Part shown: positions 35,916 through 43,366 of the stretch, in pieces
How the letters are laid out: each line of letters begins with the position of its first letter
How positions within the stretch are numbered: the stretch's first letter is position 1
Program-made: the position numbers and the translations under genes
Notes under the pieces: model-generated
The model's database searches: none
What the model saw: only the letters and a program-made list of their open reading frames with translations
What the model was told of the DNA's origin: nothing
From: an uncultured bacterium
GTDB lineage: Bacteria; Verrucomicrobiota; Verrucomicrobiia; CAIQCK01
Reading direction: 5' to 3'
Length of the DNA stretch: 64,000 bases
Assembly (NCBI GenBank): GCA_903870275.1
Contig: CAIQCK010000107.1
Location: 50,411-114,410, forward strand

Positions 35916-36242
35916 ATGAAGACCGCAATCGCGCGAGCAGGGGAAGTCCCGCCGGAGGCCGGCAACGGCTTCTCCCAAACCGGCCCGGACGCGGCCAAGG
36001 GCGCAACCGGGCGTATTCGGAAACAATCCACGGATTGCACGGATTACACGGATCGTTCGGACCGCCCGGATTGGCCGGATCGCCTGACCGCCCAAGCAGC
36101 AAAATCGCCCCCGGCGTGGACAGCGGAAGCCGGCGGAAGGTTGGTTTTCCTCCCGGCAATCATAGGGGGCTGTTTTTCAAAACGAACCCAAATGATGGGA
36201 CGCGGTCAAACCGTAAAACATCGTTTTTCCCAGGGAAAATAG
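35916..36242 (+). CDS. short ORF of doubtful status downstream of a strong promoter
   Basis: 108 codons beginning MKTAIARAGEVPPEAGNG. From about codon 36 the frame runs through cacggat-type intergenic repeats (36027-36050), so at least the C-terminal half is probably not protein-coding. It may be the truncated start of a lost gene, or the transcript may be an RNA. No family recognised. The 829-bp gap between genes at 35690 and 36520 holds only this ORF, the motif B copy and short repeats. Confidence 0.25.
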   Translation: MKTAIARAGEVPPEAGNGFSQTGPDAAKGATGRIRKQSTDCTDYTDRSDRPDWPDRLTAQAAKSPPAWTAEAGGRLVFLPAIIGGCFSKRTQMMGRGQTVKHRFSQGK

Positions 36243-36410
36243 AAATTTAGAGTTGGAGAACGACCGGTGAGAAAACCTTTTTTTACGAAACGAACCCAAA
36301 TGAATCACAAGCAACACGTTGACAGGACGTTATGAAAACGCTTGATGGAGAAATGTGCCAAAACGAGGCCAAATAAGCACAAACTGAATCCGCCCCCGAA
36401 AAACATCTGA

Positions 36411-36470
36411 CTAATTCCGGCTAAATCCGACCTGATCCGACCTGATCCGACCCAAGCCGACAAAACCCGA
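36411..36470. repeat. period-10 tandem repeat (nnnnatccga)
   Basis: Six successive decamers share a ccga/ccgg core in the same position: ctaattccgg, ctaaatccga, cctgatccga twice, cccaagccga, caaaacccga. It lies about 50 bp beyond the stop of the methyltransferase gene. The period equals one DNA turn. Confidence 0.75.
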
Positions 36471-36519
36471 CCGTATGAGACCCGTTACAGATTACAAATG
36501 CACGATGGTTGGGCGCGCG

Positions 36520-37335
36520 TCACGCGGGTTTCCGGCCCCAAGCCTGAAAGTAGGGACCGTGGACCACGAGCGTGTCCGGATTGTCAATATGCTGTCGCAA
36601 CGCTTCCTTCAAATCCGTGAAAGCCGCCTCCGCCATGAGGTTCTGGGCGAGGACGCGTTCTCTCAGATTGTCCGCAAAGGTCAGGAAGATGCTCCGGCGG
36701 GGGGCCGTTGGCGGATACACGTGAATGATCGGATGGACGCGGACATCCACCAGACCGGCGGAGCGAAGCAGGCGCGGCAGTTTTCTGCCGACGAAGGGAT
36801 CACTGCCGCACTTGGCGCTTTGGGTCACAAACAACTCCACGAAGGCGTTCCATGCGGGCGACGGCGGATCGCAAATCATGGCCGCCCAGTCCACCTCGTG
36901 AAACGCCACCGCGCCGCCGGGCCGCGCCAGCGCGGCGGCTTCCGCAACAATCTCCCCGGGGTTTGGAACGTTCACGAGCACCAGACGGGCCGTGACGAGA
37001 TCGAACGACGCGCGCGGCAGGCCGGTGGATCGGGCGTCGCCGCACAGGACTTCGACGTTCCGGAGGCCGCGCTCCGCGATGAACTTGCGGGCGAGGCCGA
37101 CCGCTTCCTCGTTTCGCTCGATGGCCGTCACGCTCCCCGAAGGGCCGACGCGCGCCGCGAGCAGGTCGAGGCAGCCTCGCGGCCCGCAACCGATTTCGAG
37201 GACGCGCGCGCCAGCGGCCAGCCCGATGTCATCGAGCAAACGGGCCGCCTCGGGACCAAGCTGTTCGGCCTGTCGTTGCAATCTCTCCTGTTCCGCGCGC
37301 CTGTGCCCGAGGAAGTATTCGTCGCGTTCAGTCAT
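36520..37335 (-). CDS. class I SAM-dependent methyltransferase
   Basis: 271 residues. SAM-binding motif I is VLEIGCGPRGCLDLLA (about residues 45-60), with the acidic residue of motif II in VTAIERNEEAV, then VEVLCGDARSTGLP and motif IV FDLVTARLVLVNVPNPGEIV, and AALARPGGAVAFHEVDW. This is a Methyltransf_11/25-type fold of normal length. The substrate cannot be told from sequence; the pattern resembles enzymes annotated for quinone, phospholipid or antibiotic-like substrates. It stands alone and is preceded 32 bp upstream by copy C of the shared motif. Confidence 0.87.
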   Translation of the reverse strand: MTERDEYFLGHRRAEQERLQRQAEQLGPEAARLLDDIGLAAGARVLEIGCGPRGCLDLLAARVGPSGSVTAIERNEEAVGLARKFIAERGLRNVEVLCGDARSTGLPRASFDLVTARLVLVNVPNPGEIVAEAAALARPGGAVAFHEVDWAAMICDPPSPAWNAFVELFVTQSAKCGSDPFVGRKLPRLLRSAGLVDVRVHPIIHVYPPTAPRRSIFLTFADNLRERVLAQNLMAEAAFTDLKEALRQHIDNPDTLVVHGPYFQAWGRKPA

Positions 37336-37367
37336 GGTTTATTTCCGTTTGCCGGGCCAGAGCGTTG

Positions 37368-37401
37368 CGCCGGCTTTTCAACGTGTCCAGAACATTTGAG
37401 G
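37368..37401 (-). promoter_or_regulatory. shared upstream motif, copy C
   Basis: On the minus strand CCTCAAATGTTCTGGACACG then TTGAAAAGCCGGCG. It lies 32 bp upstream of the methyltransferase ATG. Confidence 0.7.
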
Positions 37402-37443
37402 CGGTTCGCGCTTTTGGGGCCAGCCGACACAGCCGAACAGCGG

Positions 37444-37576
37444 GGTGGATCGCGACCTCCGGGCGCGATGGCGAATGGGAAGCCAAAGAACGGCGCTTGT
37501 GATGAGGTTCTCGTTTTTTCAAGCGCGACTGCTTTCTCCTGCCGGCCGCCATCGCGCCCGGAGGTCGCGATCCACC
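37444..37576. repeat. 30-bp perfect inverted repeat with 73-bp loop
   Basis: Arms 37444-37473 and 37547-37576 are exactly complementary (core gtggatcgcgacctccgg). It lies between the acetyltransferase stop and motif copy C, among other repeats. Confidence 0.85.
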
Positions 37577-37618
37577 TGCGACGACTCCGCCTCCTTACGT
37601 CGGCGGCTACGTTTTTGA

Positions 37619-38125
37619 TTATTGCAGCCGCTTCCGGTATCGGATCGCTTTCAGGGGAGCGCCGGGACTCAGCATCTTGGATGCTCCATCGGCCTCGAAA
37701 CCCATCGCCTCGTAAAACCGCCTTGCGGCGGCGTTGCCCTCGAAGACCCACAAGACGGCCTGCCCGTAGTGCCGTGAGCCGAGCATTTGCTCCGCGGTTT
37801 GGCAGAGCTGCCGGCCCACGCCTTTCCGCCAATGCCGCGGTGCAAGGTAGATACCCCAAATCTCGCCGGTTGTCGCAGGGTCCACATCGGTGTCCCGGCA
37901 GGCGCCAAGGGTCAGGAAACCAAACAATTCATCCGATTCCTCAACGACGTAAGTATCCCCGGTGCCGGCAGCCAGCGATTCGCGAAAACGCTGGGCACGT
38001 TGCTCATAGTTCAAGCCGTCCAGATGAGCATCCGGCACAAGCCCGCGATACGCGGCCCGCCACGAGTCCACATGCACTCTGGCGAGCGCGTCCGCATCAT
38101 TCACTTTTGCGGGACGAATGTTCAT
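37619..38125 (-). CDS. GNAT-family N-acetyltransferase
   Basis: 168 residues matching the GNAT fold throughout. MNIRPAKVNDADALARVHVDSW at the N-terminus, DTYVVEESDELFGFLTLG (strands 2-4), EIWGIYLAPRHWRKGVGRQL with the acetyl-CoA-binding R-x-x-G-x-G/A-type loop RKGVGRQL (about residue 100), then AVLWVFEGNAAARRFYEAMGFE (helix 4 and beta-bulge) near the end. It transfers an acetyl group from acetyl-CoA to an amine; the substrate is unknown. Standalone, preceded by copy D of the shared motif. Confidence 0.9.
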   Translation of the reverse strand: MNIRPAKVNDADALARVHVDSWRAAYRGLVPDAHLDGLNYEQRAQRFRESLAAGTGDTYVVEESDELFGFLTLGACRDTDVDPATTGEIWGIYLAPRHWRKGVGRQLCQTAEQMLGSRHYGQAVLWVFEGNAAARRFYEAMGFEADGASKMLSPGAPLKAIRYRKRLQ

Positions 38126-38196
38126 CTCCTAAGCCGGACTGGCATCAGACATCCTGTTGGATGCCTTTGATTGCGACCTGGGCGGACTTTCGTCCT

Positions 38197-38226
38197 GGCG
38201 TTTCAACGTGTCCAGAACATTTCAGG
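38197..38226 (-). promoter_or_regulatory. shared upstream motif, copy D
   Basis: On the minus strand CCTGAAATGTTCTGGACACG then TTGAAACGCC. It ends 71 bp upstream of the acetyltransferase ATG, the greatest spacing of the four. Confidence 0.7.
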
Positions 38227-38337
38227 TTGTTGCGTGTTGTGACGTTGCCTTGGCTCCTGCATCACGATCAAGTCCCGGAGGGACGAGTGAGAACAGCCCG
38301 GCACTTCAGCGCCATAACCACCCTGAAAACCCGCCGC

Positions 38338-39135
38338 TCACTCCGAATCTTCCGACGCGTGGCCGCTGTAGGCGCAGATGCCGCGCTTGCTGGCGGCGAT
38401 GAACTCGATGAAATGTTTCAGCTCCGGCGACTCCGGCATTTGGCGAAGCTGGACGAGCGCGTCGCTGACGTTGAGGCCGCCGAGGTAGAGCGTGCGAAAC
38501 GCCTGCTTGATGGCGGTGCGCGTGGCGAGGCTCACGCCGGCGCGGCGCAGACCGATGATGTTCAGGCCGCTGACGTCGTTGGTGTGGTTGGTGATGCAGT
38601 AGGGCGGCACATCCTTGGAGACGCGCGAACCGCCGCGCATGAGACAGAGCGTGCCGAGCCGGACGAACTGGTGGACGAGACAGTTGCCGCTGATGTTGAC
38701 GCGGTCCTCGATGAGGGCGTGGCCGCCGAGCGTGCCGCCGTTGGCGATGATCACGCCGTTACCGAGCTGGCTGTTGTGGCCGACGTGGCTGGTGCACATG
38801 AAATAGCAGCCGTCGCCGATGCGCGTCGTGCGGTCGTCCTTGAGCGCGCCGCGATGGATGGTGACGTGCTCGCGGAAAACGTTCTTCGCGCCAATCTTCA
38901 AAAACGACTCGCTGCCGTCGTAGCCGAGGTCTTGGGGGAAGTCGCCGATGACCGCCCCGAAATGGACGACGTTGTCGGCGCCCATCTCGGTCCAGCCGGT
39001 GATGTAGGCGTGCGGGCCGATCTTCGTGCGCGGGCCGATGCGGACGTGGTCTTCGATGACGGCATAGGGACCGACCTCGACGGTGGCGTCGAGTTCGGCC
39101 TTCGGCGAAACGATGGCGGTTGGATGAATCATCAT
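38338..39135 (-). CDS. lpxA: acyl-ACP:UDP-N-acetylglucosamine O-acyltransferase (LpxA)
   Basis: 265 residues, close to the E. coli length of 262. A left-handed beta-helix with hexapeptide repeats fills residues 1-190 (IHPTAIVSPKAELD, VEVGPYAVIEDHVRIG, VIIANGGTLGGHALIEDRV), including CLVHQFVRLGTLCLM, whose His is the catalytic base, then SKDVPPYCITNHTNDVSGLNIIGLRRAGV, the LpxA signature before the C-terminal helices. It adds the first acyl chain in lipid A synthesis, in the cytoplasm. The ATG overlaps the radC stop by 4 bp (ATGA), so the two are translationally coupled. Other lpx genes are not in the window. Confidence 0.93.
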   Translation of the reverse strand: MMIHPTAIVSPKAELDATVEVGPYAVIEDHVRIGPRTKIGPHAYITGWTEMGADNVVHFGAVIGDFPQDLGYDGSESFLKIGAKNVFREHVTIHRGALKDDRTTRIGDGCYFMCTSHVGHNSQLGNGVIIANGGTLGGHALIEDRVNISGNCLVHQFVRLGTLCLMRGGSRVSKDVPPYCITNHTNDVSGLNIIGLRRAGVSLATRTAIKQAFRTLYLGGLNVSDALVQLRQMPESPELKHFIEFIAASKRGICAYSGHASEDSE

Positions 39136-39830
39136 TGAATCAAACCTATTTCTTTCACGCTGACAAAATCTTCCGTGCGACCGGAGTCGCGTTTGCCGAC
39201 GATAATGTGGTCCAGCACCTCGATTTTCAACACCCGACCGGCCTCGACCAGCTCGCGCGTGATCCGGAGGTCGTCGCTCGACGGCGTCGGATCGCCGCTG
39301 GGGTGGTTGTGGACGAGGATGACGCTGGCGGCGCCGGCGCGGATGGCTTCGCGGAAGACCTCTCGCGGATGGACGAGGCTGGCGTTGAGCGTGCCCTTGC
39401 TGACCTTCACGTCGCGGATGAGCCGGTTCTTGGTGTCCAGCAACAGAACGTGAAACTCCTCCACCTCGAAGTGCTGCATTTCCTCGCGGAGCCGGTCGGC
39501 CACGTCGCGCGGCGTGCGGAGCATCGGGCGGGCTTCGCGCGTCGCGGGCAGCCGCGACGCCAGGGCGAACGCGGCCTTGAGCTGCACGGCTTTCGCGAGG
39601 CCGATGCCCTTGATGGCGCTGAGTTCCTCGACCGACGCGGCGGCGAGGCGCTCGATGGTTTGGAATTGCGCGAGGAGATCGCGGCCGATCTCAATGGCGG
39701 AACGCCCGCCGGTGCCGGTGCGCAGCAGGATGGCGATCAACTCCGCGGTGTCGAGCCGTTCGGCGCCGAGCGCGTGCAGTTTCTCGCGCGGGCGCTCCGA
39801 CAACGGCAGATCGGTGATGCGGTAAGCCAC
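39132..39830 (-). CDS. radC: RadC-type JAB-domain protein
   Basis: 232 residues. The N-terminal part has the UPF0758 helices (LPLSERPREKLHALGAERL, LLRTGTGGRSAIEIGRDLL) and a helix-hairpin-helix (LSAIKGIGLAKAVQLKAA). The C-terminal MPN/JAB domain carries the metal motif HNHPSGDPTPSSDD (about residues 178-191), preceded by FHVLLLDTKNRL. It was named for DNA repair, but the role of RadC proteins is not settled. It overlaps lpxA by 4 bp. Confidence 0.92.
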   Translation of the reverse strand: MAYRITDLPLSERPREKLHALGAERLDTAELIAILLRTGTGGRSAIEIGRDLLAQFQTIERLAAASVEELSAIKGIGLAKAVQLKAAFALASRLPATREARPMLRTPRDVADRLREEMQHFEVEEFHVLLLDTKNRLIRDVKVSKGTLNASLVHPREVFREAIRAGAASVILVHNHPSGDPTPSSDDLRITRELVEAGRVLKIEVLDHIIVGKRDSGRTEDFVSVKEIGLIQ

Positions 39831-39962
39831 GGCCGCATCCTACCGCCGCCGCCGCCGCGTGGAAAGCGAATGATTGGGGGCCAAGTCTGTCGCGGGATTC
39901 GGCTCGGCTGCCCGCCCGCCCCGGTATTGACCCGCGCGCGGCGCTCGGTATGATGCGCGGCC

Positions 39963-41342
39963 ATGAACAAAACGTTTATGCTTTCCCGCCGCCAGTTCCT
40001 TTCCGCCGCCGGCGCGCTCGCCGTGCCGATGATCATTCCCGCCTCCGTGCTCGGACGCGGCGGGCGGCCCGCGCCTTCGCAACGCATCAATCTCGCCTGC
40101 TTCGGCTTCGGCACCATCGCGCAATCGGTAACGCCGAATTTTCTCAACGACGAGCGCGTGCAGGTCGTGGCGGTGGCCGACGTGAACCGCGAGTCGGATC
40201 ACTACGGTTATCAGGGCGAACACAAGGGCGGACGCGAGACCGGACGGCGGATGATCAACGGCCATTACGCCAAGCAGACCGGCAAGGCGGACTACGACGG
40301 CTGCCGCGTCTATGAGGATTTCCGTGAGCTGTTGCACAAGGAAGACGTGGACGCAGTGGAGGTGGCCACGCCGGACCATTGGCACGCCATCATGGCGATC
40401 ACCTGCGCGCGGCTCGGCAAGCACATCTACGGCCAGAAGCCGCTGGCCGTGACGGTCGAGCAAGGCCGCACGATGGTGCGCGAGGTGACGAAAGCCGGCG
40501 TGACATGGCAGACCGGCAGCCAGCAACGGTCGCAGACCTACTTCCGCATGGCGTGCGAGTTCGTCCGCAACGGCCGGCTCGGCAAGCTCCAACGCATTCA
40601 CGTGGTGCTGCCGGGCGGCCATCGCGATTTCAGCCAGCTCGCGTCGAAGCAGACGCCCGAGCCGGTGCCGGACGGATTGAACTACGAGATGTGGGAAGGG
40701 CCGGCGCCGCATCGCGACTACCGGCCTGCGCTGATGCCGCTGAACTGGCGCTGGAATTTCGATTACTCCGGCGGGATGATCACCGACTGGGGCGCGCACC
40801 ACATGGACATCGCGCAATGGGCGCTGGACATGGACAAGTCCGGGCCGGTGAAGATCGAGAACTTCCGCGCCGACCTGCCCGCGCCGGGCGAGTTGTACAA
40901 CACGGCGAAGACGTTCCATTTCGAGTGCGTCTATGCCAGCGGCGTCACGATGGTCGTGGAGGACGAATCCGCCGGGCCGAACGGCATCACGTTCGAGGGC
41001 GAGAACGGCCGGAAGATTTTCGTGAGCCGCGAGAAGCTGGAGTTCACGCCGGAGAGCCTGCGCCAGCAAAAGATCGGCGAGAGCGAGATCCATCTTTACG
41101 AGAGCAAGCACCACGAGCGCAACTTCGTGGACTGCATCTACTCCGGCAAACCGACCGTCGCGCCGATCGAGGCCGCACACCGTTCGATCAGCATCGCGCA
41201 CATCGCCAACATCGCCATCCGCCTGGGCCGGACGAAGATCGAATGGAACCCGGCAAAGGAGCGGTTTGTCGGAGACGACCAGGCCAACAAGATGCTGGGC
41301 CGGCCGATGCGCCGCCCGTGGTCGCTCAACCCCGCCGTGTGA
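39963..41342 (+). CDS. Tat-exported Gfo/Idh/MocA family oxidoreductase (4 of 4)
   Basis: 459 residues. Tat signal SRRQFLSAAGALAVPMI near the start, then a Rossmann domain (NLACFGFGTIAQS; VDAVEVATPDHWHA). In place of the EKP motif it has GQKPLAVT: the Lys is kept but the preceding Glu is Gln. The C-domain has the aromatic-rich WNFDYSGGMITDWGAHHMD. It stands apart from the three copies at 4-12.5 kb, in the other orientation and with a different sub-family pattern, so it probably handles a different sugar substrate. Its stop lies about 40 bp before the arsenic promoter, but it is unlikely to be part of that unit. Confidence 0.9.
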   Translation: MNKTFMLSRRQFLSAAGALAVPMIIPASVLGRGGRPAPSQRINLACFGFGTIAQSVTPNFLNDERVQVVAVADVNRESDHYGYQGEHKGGRETGRRMINGHYAKQTGKADYDGCRVYEDFRELLHKEDVDAVEVATPDHWHAIMAITCARLGKHIYGQKPLAVTVEQGRTMVREVTKAGVTWQTGSQQRSQTYFRMACEFVRNGRLGKLQRIHVVLPGGHRDFSQLASKQTPEPVPDGLNYEMWEGPAPHRDYRPALMPLNWRWNFDYSGGMITDWGAHHMDIAQWALDMDKSGPVKIENFRADLPAPGELYNTAKTFHFECVYASGVTMVVEDESAGPNGITFEGENGRKIFVSREKLEFTPESLRQQKIGESEIHLYESKHHERNFVDCIYSGKPTVAPIEAAHRSISIAHIANIAIRLGRTKIEWNPAKERFVGDDQANKMLGRPMRRPWSLNPAV

Positions 41343-41384
41343 CGCGCGGCCCCGACTCCCTGGCAACGGGCGGAAAATTACATG

Positions 41385-41414
41385 TTGACATTTCGTTATT
41401 AGACGAAATATAGT
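41385..41414 (+). promoter_or_regulatory. arsR promoter with overlapping palindromic operator
   Basis: TTGACA (41385-41390), 18-bp spacer, TATAGT (41409-41414). A perfect 7-bp inverted repeat, ATTTCGT (41390-41396) and ACGAAAT (41403-41409), separated by 6 bp, fills the spacer. A regulator bound there would block RNA polymerase; ArsR encoded 8 bp downstream is the obvious candidate. Confidence 0.8.
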
Positions 41415-41421
41415 ATTGGCC

Positions 41422-41787
41422 ATGCGCGACTTCATGAGAATCACCAAGGCGCTGGCCGACGACAACCGCGTGCGCGTGCTGCTGGCGCTGAAGGCCGGCG
41501 AACTGTGCGTCTGCCAGATCAGCGAGATGTTCGGGCTGGCGACGTCCACGATCTCCAAACATCTGTCCATCCTCTACGACGCCGGGCTGATCGAGTCCCG
41601 CAAGGAGGAGCGGTGGGTGTATTACCGCCTGCCGGGAAAGGAGGCGGCCGCCTCCGTCCGCGAGGCGATTGACTGGGTGCAGAAGTCGCTGGGCGGCACA
41701 CCGCAGGCCGCCGAGGATCACAAGAAGCTGAAACAAATCCTGAAGATGGACCCCACAGCGATATGCCAACGCCAGCTCCGAAAATGA
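41422..41787 (+). CDS. arsR: ArsR-family arsenic-responsive repressor
   Basis: 121 residues from the ATG at 41422. Winged-helix fold: ITKALADDNRVRVLLALKAG, then ELCVCQISEMFG with the CVC metalloid-binding motif, TSTISKHLSILYDAGLI (recognition helix) and ERWVYYRLPG (wing). As(III) binding to the cysteines releases the repressor from its operator, here the palindrome 13 bp upstream. It heads a rightward operon with arsC, a small Cys protein, arsM and acr3; the arsC ATG overlaps its stop. Confidence 0.94.
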   Translation: MRDFMRITKALADDNRVRVLLALKAGELCVCQISEMFGLATSTISKHLSILYDAGLIESRKEERWVYYRLPGKEAAASVREAIDWVQKSLGGTPQAAEDHKKLKQILKMDPTAICQRQLRK

Positions 41788-42212
41788 AAGTGCTGTTCCT
41801 TTGCACCGGCAACTCATGCCGCAGCCAGATGGCCGAAGGCTGGGCGCGCCACTTGAAAGGCGACGTCCTCGAAGCCTACTCCGCCGGCATCGAGAAGCAC
41901 GGCATGAACCCGCACGCCGTCAAAGTCATGGCTGAAGCGGGCGTGGACATCTCGAAACACTACTCGAAGACGCCCGACGAAATCGGGCCGGTGCCATTCG
42001 ATTATGTCGTCACGGTCTGCGGTCATGCCAACGAACACTGCCCGATCTTTCCGGGCAAGGCGAAGGTCGTCCACGTCGGTTTCGAGGACCCGCCCAAGCT
42101 GACGAAACACCTGCCCGACGGCGAGGAGAAGCTGGCGGTTTACCGGCGGGTGCGCGACGAGATCCGGCGTTTTGTCGAGAGCCTGCCGGCCGCGCTTGCG
42201 TCGAAGATGTAG
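41784..42212 (+). CDS. arsC: arsenate reductase, thioredoxin-coupled (LMW-PTPase fold)
   Basis: 142 residues from the ATG at 41784, which overlaps the arsR stop (ATGA); an in-frame ATG at 41763 would add seven residues. P-loop CTGNSCRSQMAEG (CX5R) near residues 8-14, and a second Cys pair VCGHANEHC that forms the relay disulfide, as in the S. aureus plasmid type. KTPDEIGPVPFDYVVTV is the conserved middle block. It reduces arsenate to arsenite using thioredoxin, in the cytoplasm; the thioredoxin-like genes downstream could supply the electrons. Acr3 and ArsM then handle arsenite. Confidence 0.94.
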   Translation: MKVLFLCTGNSCRSQMAEGWARHLKGDVLEAYSAGIEKHGMNPHAVKVMAEAGVDISKHYSKTPDEIGPVPFDYVVTVCGHANEHCPIFPGKAKVVHVGFEDPPKLTKHLPDGEEKLAVYRRVRDEIRRFVESLPAALASKM

Positions 42213-42223
42213 CGGAGGACACG

Positions 42224-42481
42224 ATGAATGCGCATCCCGATTGCCACGGCGCGCTGTTTCCCGACTTCACGCGTCTGCAAAAGAACAAGCCGCTCGAAAG
42301 CCGGGCGTTCACCGCGCTCGTCGTCAGCCACGGCATCGGCGTGCAAGACCGCAAACTGGAGGTCAAACGCGAGGGTTGGGAGAAGTGCACCGCTTGTCCC
42401 GACTATCGCACTTGCTACGACCTGAGCATGGCCAAGTTGCTGATGAATACCGTGCTGCTGAACGGCTGGTATGGGGCTTAG
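42224..42481 (+). CDS. small Cys-containing protein of the arsenic operon
   Basis: 85 residues, soluble. MNAHPDCHGALFPDFTRLQK at the start and, in the C-terminal half, WEKCTACPDYRTCYDLS with three closely spaced cysteines (CxxC and CxxxxC), followed by a hydrophobic end (KLLMNTVLLNG). The cysteines could bind As(III) or a metal cluster. Same strand, 11 bp after arsC and 39 bp before arsM, so almost certainly part of the operon. I do not recognise a named family; an arsenic-chaperone role is only a possibility. Confidence 0.7.
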   Translation: MNAHPDCHGALFPDFTRLQKNKPLESRAFTALVVSHGIGVQDRKLEVKREGWEKCTACPDYRTCYDLSMAKLLMNTVLLNGWYGA

Positions 42482-42520
42482 AGCAATCCTTCAAAATCAC
42501 ACTCTCTGAAAGCATCCACT

Positions 42521-43366
42521 ATGAAACCTCAAAACTCCGATCCCCACGCCGTGCGGGAAAAAGTCCGGGCCGGCTACAGCCAGATCGCGCTGCACGGCAG
42601 CGAGCGGCGCAAGCCGAGCTGCTGTTGCGGCATGTCCGCCGTGGACTCCGAAAAACTGGCCCGCCAGATTGGTTATTCGGCCGGGGAACTTTCGGCCCTG
42701 CCCGACGGCGCCAACATCGGCCTGTCCTGCGGCAATCCCGGCGCGCTGGCCGCGCTCCGGCCCGGCGAAGTGCTGCTGGACCTCGGCAGCGGCGCCGGCT
42801 TCGACGCCTACGTGGCCGGACCCAAGGTCGGCGCGACGGGCCGCGTCATCGGTGTGGACATGACGCCGGAAATGCTCGCTAGAGCGCGCAAAAACCTCGC
42901 CGCTTACCGCAACCGCACGGGCTTCGACAACGTCGAGTTCCGGCTCGGCGAGATTGAGCACCTGCCCGTGGCCGACGCGAACGTGGACGCGGTCATCTCC
43001 AACTGCGTCATCAACCTCTCGCCCGACAAACCGCAGGTCTGGCGCGAGATCGCGCGCGTGCTCAAGCCGGGCGGCCGCATCGCGGTATCGGATTTGGCGT
43101 TGTTCAAACCGCTGCCGGACGCCGTTCGCGAAATGGTCGAAGCGCTGGTGGGCTGCGTGGCCGGCGCAGTGCTTGTGGCGGAAACCGAACGCATGGCGAG
43201 GGACGCCGGCCTGACGGACATCCGCCTAAACCCCAAGGCCGGCTACGTGGACAACCTTGTCGAGTGGCAGGACCCGCTCTACCAAAAAATCACGGCGCAC
43301 TTGCCGGCTGGCACCAAGCCAAGCGATTACATCACCAGTCTCGAAGTGACGGCGCAAAAACCATGA
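42521..43366 (+). CDS. arsM: arsenite S-adenosylmethionine methyltransferase
   Basis: 281 residues, the usual ArsM length. SAM motif VLLDLGSGAGFDAYVAG (about residues 80-96), with GVDMTPEMLARARKN and the proline-type loop following. Arsenic-binding cysteines: CCCGM (about 34-38), SCGNP (about 68), VISNCVINLSPDK (about 155-160) and VGCVAGA (about 210). These match the conserved Cys set of the family. It converts arsenite to methyl- and dimethylarsenicals, in the cytoplasm. The stop overlaps the ATG of acr3 (ATGA), so the two are coupled. Confidence 0.95.
   Translation: MKPQNSDPHAVREKVRAGYSQIALHGSERRKPSCCCGMSAVDSEKLARQIGYSAGELSALPDGANIGLSCGNPGALAALRPGEVLLDLGSGAGFDAYVAGPKVGATGRVIGVDMTPEMLARARKNLAAYRNRTGFDNVEFRLGEIEHLPVADANVDAVISNCVINLSPDKPQVWREIARVLKPGGRIAVSDLALFKPLPDAVREMVEALVGCVAGAVLVAETERMARDAGLTDIRLNPKAGYVDNLVEWQDPLYQKITAHLPAGTKPSDYITSLEVTAQKP

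Noticed and set aside
34859..38226. Integron attC sites as explanation for the four shared motifs
   Set aside because: The GTTRRRY/RYYYAAC core pair is not kept (two copies have GCTG or GCCG at that place), there is no integrase, and gaps after genes vary from about 200 to 760 bp. A cassette-like origin of another kind is left open in the findings.
36475..39138. 887-codon open frame on the plus strand
   Set aside because: It runs antisense through methyltransferase, GNAT and lpxA genes, and across three intergenic regions, so it is a by-product of high GC.
39840..41570. 576-codon open frame on the minus strand
   Set aside because: Antisense to the fourth oxidoreductase and the first arsR; codon pattern and content are those of a shadow frame.
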